From: Nautilus pompilius
Taxonomy: Eukaryota; Mollusca; Cephalopoda; Nautilida; Nautilidae
Assembly: GCA_018389105.1 (NCBI GenBank)
Contig: JACATO010000334.1
Span: forward strand, 1,054,001 to 1,118,000
DNA length: 64,000 nucleotides
Reading direction: 5' to 3'
This document shows positions 1 to 19,104 of this stretch, piece by piece. The notes beneath the pieces were generated by a model, which was not told the origin of the DNA, made no database searches, and was given only the letters and a program-made list of their open reading frames with translations. Position 1 is the first letter of the stretch; every line of letters begins with the position of its first letter. The position numbers were made by a program, and so were the translations under genes.

Positions 1-764
1 TTGTTTAAGAACTACAGTAGTCATGATGTTGTAAGTAAGTTTCAGTGAACAGGGTTAGCACATTACATAGCTATCAACGATTTTCAGGTGTGTTTTGAAC
101 TGGTTTAGTGTATATTTTATTTAAAAAATCATTTGTTACAAAATCTGATTTTATAAAAACTTTAAAATTTTTTCATTCCAAGTGTAATTACAATTTTGTG
201 CACCATAATTTTTAGTGGAGCACAATGGAACATTTCAGATTTGCACAATAAGAAAATGGTCAAGAAGATGGCAATTTTTTTGTGTGTACTGTTTTAATTA
301 TTAAGCATTTTGTGAATCACTTTTCTTCTTCACATTCTACCTAAACACTTATTCGCGGTAAAATAGCATTTTTTTTTGGATGGTTGCTTCCCCTTGACGG
401 GTTCAGGAGATGAGGGGGTTAACATGGCTTCTTCCACTGTCACAGCAGCAATTGGAATAACTTGGTGTCATTAATAAAGATTGTTAAAAGTGTAAACAAA
501 CTAATTACGATATGCAGAACGACAGGAAGCCCGACCACGAGATAATTTCGTGGAATATCTAAGGTAAAAATGCTAGCAAGAGCAGGAATTTCTTTCTTTC
601 TTCCTCCGTCCTGACTCGAGGACGTCTCACGGAGGTGGGAGGAACGGTCTTCGTGATACAGACCGGGGGTGGGTGGGGGGACATGGGTATTTCGGTTTGA
701 ACCAGCCAGCCCTCTTGGCTCTGTCCGGTTTTACTGGGCACAGAAGAGCACCAACAATACTCAC
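1..764. other. intron of the JmjC-like gene, no other feature
   Basis: This stretch lies downstream (minus strand) of the splice donor at 764 and should be intron 1 of the gene whose first exon is 765-1426. It is AT-rich with T-runs. I looked for the next exon of that gene on the minus strand and did not find one, so the gene continues beyond the left edge. Confidence 0.5.
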
Positions 765-1426
765 CATCCAATGTACCAGGGTTTCGAGCCATCCTTCATG
801 CGGGCTCGCTCGTCGCTCATCTCGAACACCTCCATCAGCCTGGTGAACTCGGTCTGGTAGGGGAAGAACTGGCAGGAGATGTCGCCGTTCTCCAGGGTGG
901 CGTTGTCCGATCCGTACAGCCCCCTGAAGTACTCGAAGGAGAACAGCCTCGTGGCCGTCCAGTTCCGGGAGCCGTCGACGACGACCACGGGCCGGCCGGA
1001 GTAGGCGTACAGGTCCTCGAAACTCTTGGCCGTGATGTTCGAGACCCGGTCGACCGCCCGCACGCTGCGGCAGATCTGGCAGTTGACCGGGGGCCGGACG
1101 AAGTCGGCCAGGTACTCGCTGCCGATGATGCACGGCTGCTTGCGGATGTCCGACTCGCCGTAGATGAGGGTCGCGACCAGGGGCCAGTTCCACGCGCACG
1201 CCGCGCAGAACGCCGCCGCCAGGGCGAGCGCGAGGAAGCCCAAGGCGGCCCCCTGGCGAGGACGGGGGGGCGCCATTCCCTCCTTCCCCTTGGCTTTGAA
1301 CTTCTCCAAGCTCTTCAGGGAGGATATCTGCTCCGGGTTCAGGCCCAGCGCCAGGGCCTTCCGGTGGAGGCGCCGAAACAGGACCGCCGCCGGCTCCCCC
1401 ACGAACTGATCACTGAACGCTGCCAT
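765..1426 (-). CDS. JmjC/cupin-like membrane protein, first coding exon (partial)
   Basis: The exon encodes 220 residues plus two bases and runs into a good donor (TG|gtgagt) at 764. The start is the ATG at 1426; the open frame upstream has only a TTG. The N-terminus is basic and cytosolic-looking. One hydrophobic segment follows at about residues 59-80 (rich in A, L, F and C), suggesting a type II single-pass protein. After it come a CxxC pair (CQIC), two N-x-T/S sequons and the stretch YAYSGRPVVVVDGSRNWTA, which resembles the opening strand of the cupin-8/JmjC fold. The Fe/2-oxoglutarate HxD...H residues would lie in later exons outside the window, so catalysis cannot be judged. The family assignment comes from recognising the pattern, not from a search. 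The exon is GC-rich compared with its surroundings. Confidence 0.55.
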
Positions 1427-1994
1427 CGTCAACCTTCACTGTCGGCGGTTCCTGGGAGACTGGGGCTGCTGCCGCCTTCTGTCCGCCTGGCCATCGACGA
1501 CCCGACCCATGCTTCGATCGTCGAAACTCCCTGGACTAATAACTGCCGCATACGTCATCATTAGACGCTTTACGGATGAATCCAAACGGAGTTGTTGCCC
1601 TTTACCTTAGATACCGCCATTTTTTTTTAAAAAACTTTGTTTCACCTGAAAGCGAGAATGGATCGACCAGGTCATTACTGCAGTTAGGGTCGTACTTTCA
1701 AGCTTTGCCACTTCCTTGCTTCAGTAGTTTAAATTAGAATAGGAAATGTAAAATGCCATAAATTTTGTTTTCTTTTTTTCCTTTTATTAAAATATATATA
1801 CTGAGTTACTTCATCCAAGGCAGTCACAGGCAGGACCGATCCATAAACAAGTCTAGAATATCTCCTCCTTTTATTTTATTAATTAAGAAAAAATCAGAAA
1901 GTCTAGAAACACCCCTTGCTGAACTACGCGGTACCTAAATACATTTCTAGAAGTATCCTCCGGGGCCACGTGTTTGTCGACAAGCTTAGAGAAA
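1427..1994. other. 5' flank of JmjC-like gene, no coding sequence seen
   Basis: This is probably the 5'UTR and promoter of the minus-strand JmjC-like gene. The first 150 bp are CpG-rich, then it becomes AT-rich. No TATA box or other clear motif stands out. Confidence 0.35.
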
Positions 1995-2314
1995 CAGACA
2001 TTCCAACACTCCCGATTCCCGCGGGAGACTCCCGATTTTAAAGCTCTAATTTTTCTCCCGCCCGATTTTTAAAATCTAGTAAAAACTCCCGATTTTCTTA
2101 ATATTTACATTAAATTTTTTGAAATGACACATAATTGGTAGAAATTATACTTGAAAATTCTAAAAATATTATTTTTTGCTCCGTAGATATATATACAGTA
2201 CACCAACCGTTCCATCGCAGACAGCATGGGGGCGCCTCGGGGAGATACTATACTAAGCAAATCACTAAATAATATTTTCTCCCGATTTTAGGATCTATAA
2301 TGTTGGCATGTCTG
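1995..2314. mobile_element. 320-bp MITE with CAGACAT..CCAACA inverted ends
   Basis: The ends are inverted: CAGACATTCCAACA at 1995 and its near-complement TGTTGGCATGTCTG at 2301-2314. A perfect 6-bp direct repeat GAGAAA flanks the element (1989-1994 and 2315-2320), consistent with a target-site duplication. The interior holds several copies of a CTCCCGATTTT-type motif, in part as inverted CCCG/CGGG pairs. There is no coding capacity. The CAG start suggests a hAT-like driver, but a 6-bp duplication is shorter than the usual 8, so the superfamily is open. Confidence 0.65.
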
Positions 2315-5063
2315 GAGAAATCATCTCTCCTCCTCCTCCTCTTTTTTTTTTTTATTTAATAACAATACAATTGGGTCCATTCTAAGCTTTTGTTTTGTTT
2401 TTTTTTGAAAATGTTATTTTACAGAATATAACGTTTAAAAAAAAATAAATAAACAGAAATGAATACTAACTTTGTTTTAAAACTCAAGAGGAGGACAAGA
2501 AAAGGCGAGGAACTCAGAACGGTAATGATGCTGGGTAATACGGCTGCCCCGCTACAGATGTGGAAATATGCCCGGCTCCACATGTTACCTGTCATTAACC
2601 TTTTTTTGGATGCTGGGTAATACGGCTGCCCCATGTGGAATATGCCCGGCTCCACATGTTACCTGTCATTAACCTTTTTTTTTTAAAAAAAAAAAAACGT
2701 ATTTCAAGTTTCATTTAACCCTATTTTCTTTCTACTCGACGGTTTAATAAACAAATACTGAGGCTTTTAGCACCAGCTGGGGGATGGAAAAACTTTTACC
2801 GAAATGAGAATTTAGAAGAAAAAAAAAGTGGGGGGGGAGACTACTTTTCTCAGTAATATACTGCACTAGATGCGGTCGAATAGAACACGAGCGGATACCA
2901 TTATTGGTGGTGCCACTTTAGCCAGGTTTCATTTGAACGTCTCTGGTGCAGTAGAACCACGCCAGGTGAAGCAGTGTTAACGTAAATACTAGTAACTTAC
3001 TTACATGAGAGATGGTATAGTAACGTGCGCCTCTTGTATCGCTATCTAAATTAAACGTGTTATTACTGTAGTGGTGATGTATGTAGTGCATCTCACAAAA
3101 CTTTAGGCGCTAATATATCCTGATTTTTTCCTGCAGTTGCGAGCCGACGAATTCCTTTTCCGACACATCTCGACAAGACCACACCGCAGTAATTAGACCT
3201 GTCGGAGTTTATCTTTTAACCGATACAGCAGACACCAAGAAATTTACCGTTTATAATAAAACAAAAATAAACACTTCAGAGTGCAGAATTATTCATGAAA
3301 AAAAAAAAATTGACGCGTAAAATATCCTGCACTTCGAAATCTGTTCGTTTTTTTTATTTTTTATCGGGTCATTATTTCATTTTCTAAATACAGGCTCTAA
3401 AATAACTTAAGGGAAGAAACTGGAACTTCGATTTACTTCCCTTGGCATCTTCAAAAACCATCACTTCACGAAATTATATAGTTTTCTTCAAAGTTAGAGT
3501 TTAGGAGTTAAAATTTTGGTGATAATTAATGTAGTTCTTAATAAACGGAAAATTTCTCAAATACTCGAAATCAAACAAGAAATACTGAAAACAATTTTAT
3601 ATACCTATCTTGTATAGTGTTCAAGATCATAGCCAATGTTTTGAGGAATTTATTTAAAAGTACAGAGCAGTTGGTTGTAATATAGCATTCTGCAACATTT
3701 TGCATTAATTTATATTTAAAAAAAAAACAAAATCATTAAACTATTTTTTTAACTTGCAGATGGATTTTGTAAAAAGAAAAAACAACTTTAAAACTAATTT
3801 TAAAGTTTAAATAAAGCTTAATATCCTACATGTTTTCTTTTTTTAAAATTCATTCTTATCAAATTCTAAAAAAATAATTTCAAAATGTATATAAAATTAA
3901 CTTACAATTACATGGTGCTATGAACTGATATCTTAAAGGTGCTTGAAGATGATACCCTGGACAACTAAAATTAATATATCATTTTTGGGTAAACATTAAA
4001 AGTTTCATATATAAAAAGAAAAACAATCAGTAAAAATTTTTCAAAAAGATATTTTGCCAAGGATCAAGAAATATCTGGAAAAGAACAAAGCTGTTCAAAA
4101 CAGTTCACATATCATTAAAGCAGATTGATATCTGCATTATTAGAGCTGGTATACTTATTTTAAAAAAGCATCAAGAATTTGCACAAAACAGTAATCTACA
4201 TTTGACAAACAGGTCATTTAAAAACTTTAATCAGTTTTTCACGTAGTTGTCAAAAAAACTAGCAGTCCCAAAGTGGTCTGTGGGGTGGCACATGCACCAT
4301 ATAAACTCCCAACTCATCTAGTATGCAGTTGTTTATCTTGCAGTTCCAGACAGTCTTTCTACCAAAACTACCATATTTCATAGCACCAAGAGAGGTTTCA
4401 TACAGTCATGTACAGTTGTAGGGATACTAAATCTGTTAACAGGTTCAAAATGCTAAATATTTTGTGAAACACCTGCAGATTTTGCCTTCACTGATGCCTT
4501 ACAACAGCTGAGATCATCATAAAATGTACACATTTTACTGTCATTGCAATTGTGTTTTCTTAGAAGCCAATATCTCCAAAATACAGAATTTCAATATATA
4601 TTTCAAAGAATTTTTGCTCAGTGGTATAGTACCATATCATACTAGTGCTTTTACAGAGATATATGCAAAAGGAAAGAGACACACACCAAGTAACATTCTG
4701 AAAGCCCAGAAGAGATCAGCTATTTATTGTAATTTCTTCCACGTTAAGAAACTGAATTAGTGGAATGATTTGAAACTACTCATTTAAAAAGCAATAAGAT
4801 AAAACATTAATCTTATCACAGAAATATTTCTATTATAATGAACATGACTTCCACTTTAAACATACATTCACTTGAACATACAGACATCCACTGGTGAAAG
4901 CATCTTCCGATCTAAGCACACCATAACACTTGTCAATTATGCATCTTTCCATACCGTGAGGTAATAAGGTTGTTTCTTTGTTTGTTTTGTTTTTTTTAAA
5001 ATTTGTTTCATGAATATGGTTCAGCTTTAATTTAAAAAAAAAAAAACACCAACAAGGTTCGTT
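2315..5063. other. intergenic and probable SMIM13 3'UTR, no gene
   Basis: This is AT-rich sequence with homopolymers. It contains the tandem duplication at 2527-2673. The CpG-poor part from about 3.3 to 5.0 kb is probably the 3'UTR or downstream flank of the SMIM13-like gene. Short open frames here, such as one near 4524-4760 (+), have no splice context or recognisable domain. Confidence 0.4.
2527..2673. repeat. tandem duplication of a ~75-80 bp unit
   Basis: Two adjacent copies of a unit begin GATGCTGGGTAATACGGCTG and end CCTGTCATTAACC, followed by a T-run. The first copy carries about 7 extra bases (GCTACAG). Each unit contains the inverted pair ATGTGGA and TCCACAT, able to form a small hairpin. 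Confidence 0.75.
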
Positions 5064-5754
5064 TTATTCTCTCCTCGCTTTTGACCTCGGCTTCTGTGCG
5101 GTCTGTTCCACGCTGTCACCACCGTTGCTATTCAGGAGCTCCCTAACAAACCGGAACCGTTTTAAAAAAAACTTCCACACAAGGTACCAACCTAAAAGAG
5201 AGAGAGAGAAAGTTCTAGATGCCGGTGTCTTTAAGAGTTATTTCAGCTGTGGTTTTAACAAAACCCTAATGATCCTCACCGGATACTTTTAGCCCCTAGA
5301 ACTACGGCGTCGCGCTTAATTACGGATGATAGAGGTGAACGGAAACGGAGGCGTGGGGTGGGGGGTGGGGGGTGGGGTGAGAGAGAATGACCCCCGCTTC
5401 CCTTAGAGTGAACATAAAGGGTCCACAGCGCGTCTGTACTGCCACAGACTTCATTCCCCTTTGCCATGCTATGCTATTACCCCCCTCTGCGGGGTGTCGA
5501 GTGATGCATGCGACAAGGAAGCATTCACCTGTCAAACAATTCGTCTGCACTACTACAGGTGATGGTGATGGTGGTGGTGGTGCATTACTGCCTATAGTTG
5601 GTATTCTGTCTGGTAGCGGGCAGGACCCCCCCCCCCCAGTGAGCAGCTACCATTCTAGAGGCTTCGTGCAGTTTTACTTACCGAACACGATAAATATAAT
5701 AACAACAGCGAAATATACGAGTAACGTGAAGGCCGTTATCAGGTACTCTTTCAT
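5064..5754 (-). CDS. SMIM13: SMIM13-like small integral membrane protein (2 exons)
   Basis: Exon 1 (5682-5754) encodes 24 residues, nearly all one hydrophobic transmembrane helix, and ends phase 1 at a strong donor (gtaagt). Exon 2 (5064-5191) follows a pyrimidine-rich acceptor (ctctttTAG). Together they give a 66-aa protein: lumenal or extracellular stub, TM helix, then GWYLVWKFFLKRFRFVREL at the membrane exit and a polar basic tail. This matches vertebrate SMIM13, where a TM helix is followed by a GWY-V-W-hydrophobic/basic-REL block; the human protein is longer (about 91 aa) because of its tail. The molecular function of the family is not established. The gene is divergent from PSMB5, 254 bp away. 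The stop codon overlaps an AATAAA hexamer (GAATAAAA), though the used poly(A) site may lie further on. Confidence 0.82.
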
Positions 5755-6008
5755 GCCGACTAAACCCGGTAGCAATGTCGCAGTCCCCCCCCGGCGAGAC
5801 ATTAGATTAGATAAATTAATGAAACGTGATGTCCGCTGTTAAATGTTTAATATCTCTGGTTGTCGGGGGTGGGGAGGAAAGAAAAAAGGGGGGGGTTTTT
5901 CAGTCGTTATATGAAGAGTGATTCGTTTTATTTCTTATTTTTTTTTTGAGGAATAATATCGATAAATCCGAAAGCGTCTCGCTCGTTTCTGCTCGGCATT
6001 AATTCAAA
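5755..6008. promoter_or_regulatory. bidirectional promoter between SMIM13-like gene and PSMB5
   Basis: Only 254 bp separate the divergent ATGs at 5754 (-) and 6009 (+). The interval must hold both 5'UTRs and core promoters. It contains C and G homopolymer runs and a CpG-bearing segment near 5965-6000 just before PSMB5, and no TATA box at a sensible distance, as is usual for broad housekeeping promoters. Confidence 0.6.
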
Positions 6009-13507
<7,499 letters not shown>

Positions 13508-13653
13508 TCAAATAAACACTGGCATCAAGTTTGATAAATTATATATATCTTATTTTTTTTGTTTTGTTTTTTTTTTTTTTTTGCCTTTCTTAAATGAAAG
13601 TCTTTTGAGATATCATTTACTGTTCTTTCACTTATGGTAGTATGTAATAGCCA

Positions 13654-13659
13654 AATAAA
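13654..13659 (+). other. PSMB5 polyadenylation signal
   Basis: AATAAA lies 147 bp after the stop and is a sensible 3'-end signal. Another AATAAA at 13511-13516 starts only four bases after the stop and would leave almost no 3'UTR. Confidence 0.55.
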
Positions 13660-14959
13660 TACCTGAAATAACACTGCATTAATGTTTAATGTCCTTAGTA
13701 CTGGATCGGTGCTCCTAACCTGCCTGAGTTTCACACAATCAACAAACAACATTAAAATATGTAAATAGTTTTTTTTTTTTTTTAATTTTCAAAAAGATGT
13801 TTATAATCTTAGTTCAGCAAAAAAATACACGACGACTTTCTCTCTAAGCCATGTGTCTGGAGATGCTTTAAATTGTATGGGAAAGCCATGAAGAATAATC
13901 TACTATGTGCCCGTGTTAACGTGTTTGAAGTAGATTAAAATTTGTAAATGATGCGACAACAGTAGAAATGCAAACTTTCTGATTGAATCCTGGCCGCACC
14001 CAAGTGGGACTTGAACAAGCATTTGGCAGTCTTACTGACATTTTACATCATTTCATCACCTGCAATATAATCACAACAAATTAAATGGTTAGATACTGTA
14101 AACAACCAAAAAACATTAAACGACTCTGGTAAAAAAAAAGGGTAACTGATATGACGACTATTTTTTTTTTTTTTTAAATTAAGTAGCACTTGGAATTAAT
14201 GGTTTTGGAAATGCATATCTGCCAACATTGGTTTTTTTTTTTAAGTGATAAAGACGGCATACCAGAAAATATGGGTACCCCCCAACCAAAAAAAGAACCA
14301 AATTTGTGCAATTCACTTGCATGCTGGAAACCAATATGAAAGTTTTCTGTTTTTTTTACACATTTTAGCATGATGATATTTTTTATAATTAGGAAATAGT
14401 TATCTCCATTTTAATGAAGCAGGGGAACTCGGATTCCCACTAATGAAAAATGATTTAGACACACAGTAACCTTTCATCATTAATGTGCCATAGCTTGTAG
14501 TTTTATAGCCTGTGTTACGTCTAATTTGCTTCATAATATGGTTTCAGCGCATTTAAATTTTGTACAGGTTCAGATATCAAAGAGGCTATATGTTCATTTT
14601 TGTTTATTTTGAGATAATTCCACATCATTGTCAAAAAAAGAAAAACCTTTATGGTACATACAGCTAGGGAATTCATTGTGTAATGCACACCACATTGAAA
14701 ATTTAGACCATAACAATGGATGAAGCATGCAACTGGTGGAAACAATGTCTCTTGATCCTCATCCAGAGATGTGCTTTGTTTACAAAGATTTTAACACAAT
14801 TCTGGCATCGTTCTTTAATACACAGTATTTCATAAAACTCTCTTTCTGCAGTCGGTGCTTATAGCATAACAAGTAAGTGTGTGGAATGCATAGCTAGAGT
14901 CTGCAGATTTTTCTACCAGTGAAAAAGAAAGCAATAAAAGATTCAGTTACCAACACCAG
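13660..14959. other. convergent intergenic region, nothing seen
   Basis: This is AT-rich, CpG-poor spacer between the 3' ends of PSMB5 (+) and the unidentified minus-strand gene. It has poly(T) tracts near 13.56, 13.77 and 14.16 kb and no coding signal. Confidence 0.4.
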
Positions 14960-14965
14960 TTTATT
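14960..14965 (-). other. polyadenylation signal of the unidentified minus-strand gene
   Basis: On the minus strand AATAAA occurs about 50 bp after the TAA at 15014-15016. The spacing fits a short 3'UTR and supports the reconstructed gene ending here. Confidence 0.5.
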
Positions 14966-15013
14966 GAAACAAAAAAAATTGTATTAACATTTTGCTGAAC
15001 TGGTTTAAAATTG

Positions 15014-17832
15014 TTACAGTAAGTTCCTCAATATGCCTGTCTTCATTCTCGGTAACAGCTTCCAGCCGCTGCGAAAACTGGCACGTAGCTGACTGCGCAA
15101 CTTACTACTGCTGGTAGTGAGAACGGTGTCGCTGAAGACCAGCATCAGTCTGGACGGTCGTGGTGCACCAATGCTTTCAGGTAGCCCCTTAACCAGAAAT
15201 CTACAGTACTACACGCATTGCTATTTAAAAAAACAAAACTTTTCGAGTTGTTCTGGCCATCTCTCTATCAAAACTGGCATATGTCTGCTTCTGTAAACTG
15301 AAATACAGAGGAAAAAAACAAGTGAAGCAAGCTCTAGAAATGCATTCCCCATGAGTACCCCTCCCCCCTTTATATACACACTTTTGTTAATATATGTATT
15401 AGGATTCATAAGTTATAAGCAATGGATAGCAGGAAGTAACTTCATGGTCACCCAGAAGTTCTGCACAAAAACATGATAATTGCCCATTATAATTATACAT
15501 TGTTTATATCAATTTTATTTTTGTCTCCTGTGGCATTTTATCTTTACTCCAGTGGGAGGAAAAATAAATTCAAATATTTAAGACTGTGCAAACACTGGAT
15601 CAGAAATCAAAAACTAAAGCAAAACTTTCTCTTTTGTCACAAGCAATGCCAACGGTTTCTATTATAGTAAATTGAGTCAAAAACCCTTCAATGTTCTAAA
15701 AGCAGCATACATTAAGAGATTTCAAAAGTATGTTAATAAGCTTAAAACTGAGCATTAGACTGTAAATGTACATATATACAGTAGGCTCAAAAATTATTGG
15801 AATACATTCTAAATTTGTCATATTTTGAAAATTTACTGAATTTACAGACTATAGTAGCTATGGGAATGATGTCCAGTTGGCATCAACAATACTCTAAAGA
15901 ATCATAAATTGAAATATCCCAACATAAAACGGAGTAACATTCCAGATGCTATTAATGGCCGTACCCCACTTTTTCTTAATAACTGCTTTTATACAATTCA
16001 ACAGTTTTTGTAAATAATCAGTTGAAATGTTTTCTCTATTCTTCTTGCAACTACTGCCATAGCTGTGTAATGTTTGTTGTGCCTGGGTCTAACCTTCCTA
16101 TCCGGTAAATCCTACAGAAGTTCATTTGAGAGGAAGTCTGGAAACTGAGTGACAGGGTGTATGATATCACAAAGTCCAGAAGTTTTCTGATGTTCTAAAT
16201 ACTCCTTGAAAAACTAGGACATGCATTCAGGTTTGTTGTCTTGTTAGGAATTGATTCAACATTTAAATAGTCATTCACCAGAGAGCATCACATCAGTCTG
16301 AAGAACTTGGTGATATTCCTCTTTCTTCATCATACCAATGACCTGAACAAGACCATCAACAGAGGAACTTCAGAAATAGCCTCACATCATCACACTAACC
16401 CCTCCATATTTTACTGATGGCACAAAATGGACATTGATTCATTTTCTTGTGATCAGCAACAAATGTAAACACGACTGCCTTACATTTATGCTTTTTTGAT
16501 GGAGAAGTGCTTTCCAAACTACTACACAACCAGTGATTCCAGCATCTTTTAGTTTACATCTGACTGTTAACTTTGATACCACAGACCCAGTTGCAGAAGC
16601 TTTGTTTTGAGCTATCACTGAGATAGTCAGACATCAGTTGTGAGGCCATCAGTAATTACTCTCTTGTAGCCAATGCCTCATTTTATTGGAAATGCTACCA
16701 TTCTTGGTCTTTTTTTTCTTCAAAATTGAATGAACTGCGTTGTGTGGCACCTTCAGTTTCCTACTGCCCAGTGCCATTACAAAAGCTCAATTCTCTAGAC
16801 TGATTTTTAAATTCTTGGCCATTTTTTTCCTTTTCAATGAACCAGTTTAAAGACTTTTGTGGGATGTGAGTGTGAAAAAGAGAGGAGTGATATCATAGGG
16901 TACTACCCACCAATCAAGTGATCAATCCATGCATGAAGCGATCGATTATGGTCTGACGCATACATGAATATTAAATGATGTGGCTGTAACTCAAAGACTA
17001 CTCTGGAATCAACAACTGTCTGGATGAAACAGTAAAGATAACTCAACATCCTAACAAATTCAATGAAAATATGCACAGAATACAAAACTCCCCGTATTTA
17101 ATGAAACTTCGACACCATTTTCCTCCCAGTTTTATATTACATTAATTATAATTATAATTTTACATTTCAGTTCCATAATTATCCTTTATTTTGTAGTATT
17201 TGTGTGATATATAAATATATATATATTTTTTTTTTTTTTTTAAATAAATAAATAAAAAAGAAAGAAGAATGACGGGAGTAAATGTTAACTATAGACTTTA
17301 GAACCTCAGTTTCGGTATTTCACAGAACCTGGTTAGTTTTAACCAACGCCCTCTGGTGGCGCAGTGGATTAACGCGTGGGCCCGAAAAAATGCACCAAAA
17401 GACTTGGGAAAAACAACAAGTATCAGCCACGCGGTACTAATACCACTCCCAAATCGCTATCTAACACCGAACTACACTTTTCATTGTAACTTCAAAGGGA
17501 AATGCAATGGCGTAATTACGTTCCGTTAAATTGCAGTCCCGTGTCACCTGTAAATCAGCAGGCCGTTAAGTCTGGACACTCAGGTACATGCGTGCCTACT
17601 CTTGTCTCGCGAAACCCATCTCTTCGCGGTTTACATTTCTCTTAAGACCAGAAACTATGGATGGATGGATGGATGAGGGAGAGGGCGGCGGGAACTGGTT
17701 TGTTCTTTTTAAGAGATTCTATTGTTTCCTCTGTTTTATGGCCGGGACGAAAAGTAGAAAGTTGTGTTACCTGAAGTTGTACCGGCCTCGTTTGTTCTTA
17801 CAAAGTCGCGTGTAACGTTTTGAGACAGGCAT
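15014..17832 (-). CDS. unidentified basic protein, 148 aa, four exons (reconstructed)
   Basis: Proposed exons, in order of transcription: 17771-17832 (ATG, 20 codons plus 2), 16911-17050, 15240-15297, 15014-15200. Phases (2, 1, 2) match at every junction and the frame stays open to TAA. Acceptors are tttgTTAG, gtatttCAG and actgTAG; donors are gtaaca, gtgggt and gttttg, the last weak and bounding an intron of only 39 bp (15201-15239). The protein starts with a basic stretch (CKNKRGRYNFR). Then come alternating hydrophobic strands (SRVVFELQ, HHLIFMYAS), a helix (HNRSLHAWIDHLI), PSRLMLVFSDTVL and a basic C-terminus (SKLRSQLRASFRSGWKLLPR). I do not recognise the family. The exons are GC-richer than the introns and an AATAAA follows at suitable distance. 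Exon 1 is the least certain. Confidence 0.5.
15779..16870 (-). pseudogene. degenerate Tc1-like element in an intron of the unidentified gene
   Basis: The left end begins TA|CAGTAGGCTC, a Tc1-like terminus. Reading the minus strand, fragments follow transposase order: SRKLKVPHNAVHSIL (helix-turn-helix), KASATGSVVSKLTVRCKLKDAGITG, VKYGGVSVMM, and DNKPECMS..FFKEYLEHQKTSGL, the decayed second-aspartate region. Stops and frameshifts are frequent. A matching right inverted end is missing, so it is 5'-truncated or eroded. It stops about 40 bp from the exon at 16911. Confidence 0.75.
17343..17388 (+). repeat. relic of a tRNA-derived SINE head
   Basis: The segment reads ccctctGGTGGCGCAGTGG followed by ATTAACGCG. 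It resembles the box A half of tRNA-derived SINEs seen in many invertebrates. No box B follows, so only the head survives. Confidence 0.4.
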
Positions 17833-19104
17833 AAATCTTGGACTCTATTTTTATCAGAAGCATCCCAGAACGAGAGGCTGGAAGCAGGTGTTTTATAAAG
17901 TACAGAGGACCCCCTCTAAAACATTTAAAGCCGTGACATCTTCTTTTTTCTTTTTTTTTTGCATCATGTAGAACAGATCGCTTTCTTAAAATTCCGATGA
18001 AAATACGTGATTATTTTAACAGTTTGCGAGTCCAAGCATCTGATAGAGAACCGGGGAACCTTCACTGTACAGTTAAGGTAATAATCACTTTACTGCACCT
18101 AAAATAAAGTGTGTCAGTGATGAAGGAATTATTTTCAATCAGTTGTCGCTTTTTTTCTTTCTCAAGGGAGACAACCTTGGTAAAAGAGAGCGTAGTTCCT
18201 CGGTTGTCCGCTAGTTTGAGATGTTTCACGATGACTGAGTCTCTCTCTCTCTTTCACTGCGCATAAACTTAATTTTAAAATTCCAAACGGTAATAAAATA
18301 TTTACAAAGAAAATTTGCTAGTAAAGTCGTGAAATAATATATAGAGCACGGAGTTATATTGGTAAATAGTTTAAGAAATGAGATTAGCAGCGCGATCATT
18401 TTTGATAGCAGTAAATTTATTTAGTAAATATATTTCATAATTCTATTTGTGACTACTTTGGAATATTGTACTAAAATATATTTAAATTAAATTTACTGTC
18501 AGAAAATTCATAAAAACGTAACAAATACAAATTCTAAGAGACCACAGGTTCTACTTATTACAGCACTAGCAATTTTTAATTAAAAGTATAGGTGAGATAT
18601 AATCAATCGACGTAATTATGCTTATGTTTAGATTATGCTGTAATCTACGTCATCTGGTTTGACCTAAAACCGACCACAGCCTCATCTCTAAGTGTAATTA
18701 TGGATCGCTGGAGCTGTAACAACACGCCCGCGCTGCAGGAAAAAGTAGCAAAATACTATTAGCAACTGTATTTTAAGGAAACTTGGCAGATGTGTTTATT
18801 GTTTAAGGTCTGCTTTCTTCCCTAATATAAAGCAGTTTAATAGTTATTTGTTTATTACTCAAAGTGAAAATCCCTGGAGTGGTCATGACCGAGAAAAACA
18901 GCAAAAATTCTTATTTATCTACTGCTCTAGATGAACTATTAATTCATACGTTCTCGACAGAAATAATTAGGTTGTCGGAAAAATCAGTAGCAATGCGTAT
19001 CAAGCGCTATCAGCGTACACACAAAAGTGTGCCACCTATAGGATTTTTTCGATATGTGTGTGTGTCCGTCCTTTTATTCTGAGCGTCTAGTAATCTTTTG
19101 TTCT
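17833..19104. other. intergenic, no gene
   Basis: This is the upstream flank of the unidentified minus-strand gene. CpG is noticeably more frequent here than in 6-17 kb. There are T-runs and a CT-rich microsatellite near 18.24 kb. No coding or RNA signal was found. Confidence 0.35.

Noticed and set aside
5387..5842. Plus-strand open frame of 151 codons
   Set aside because: It overlaps, antisense, SMIM13-like exon 1 and the bidirectional promoter, crosses C and G homopolymers, and has no domain.
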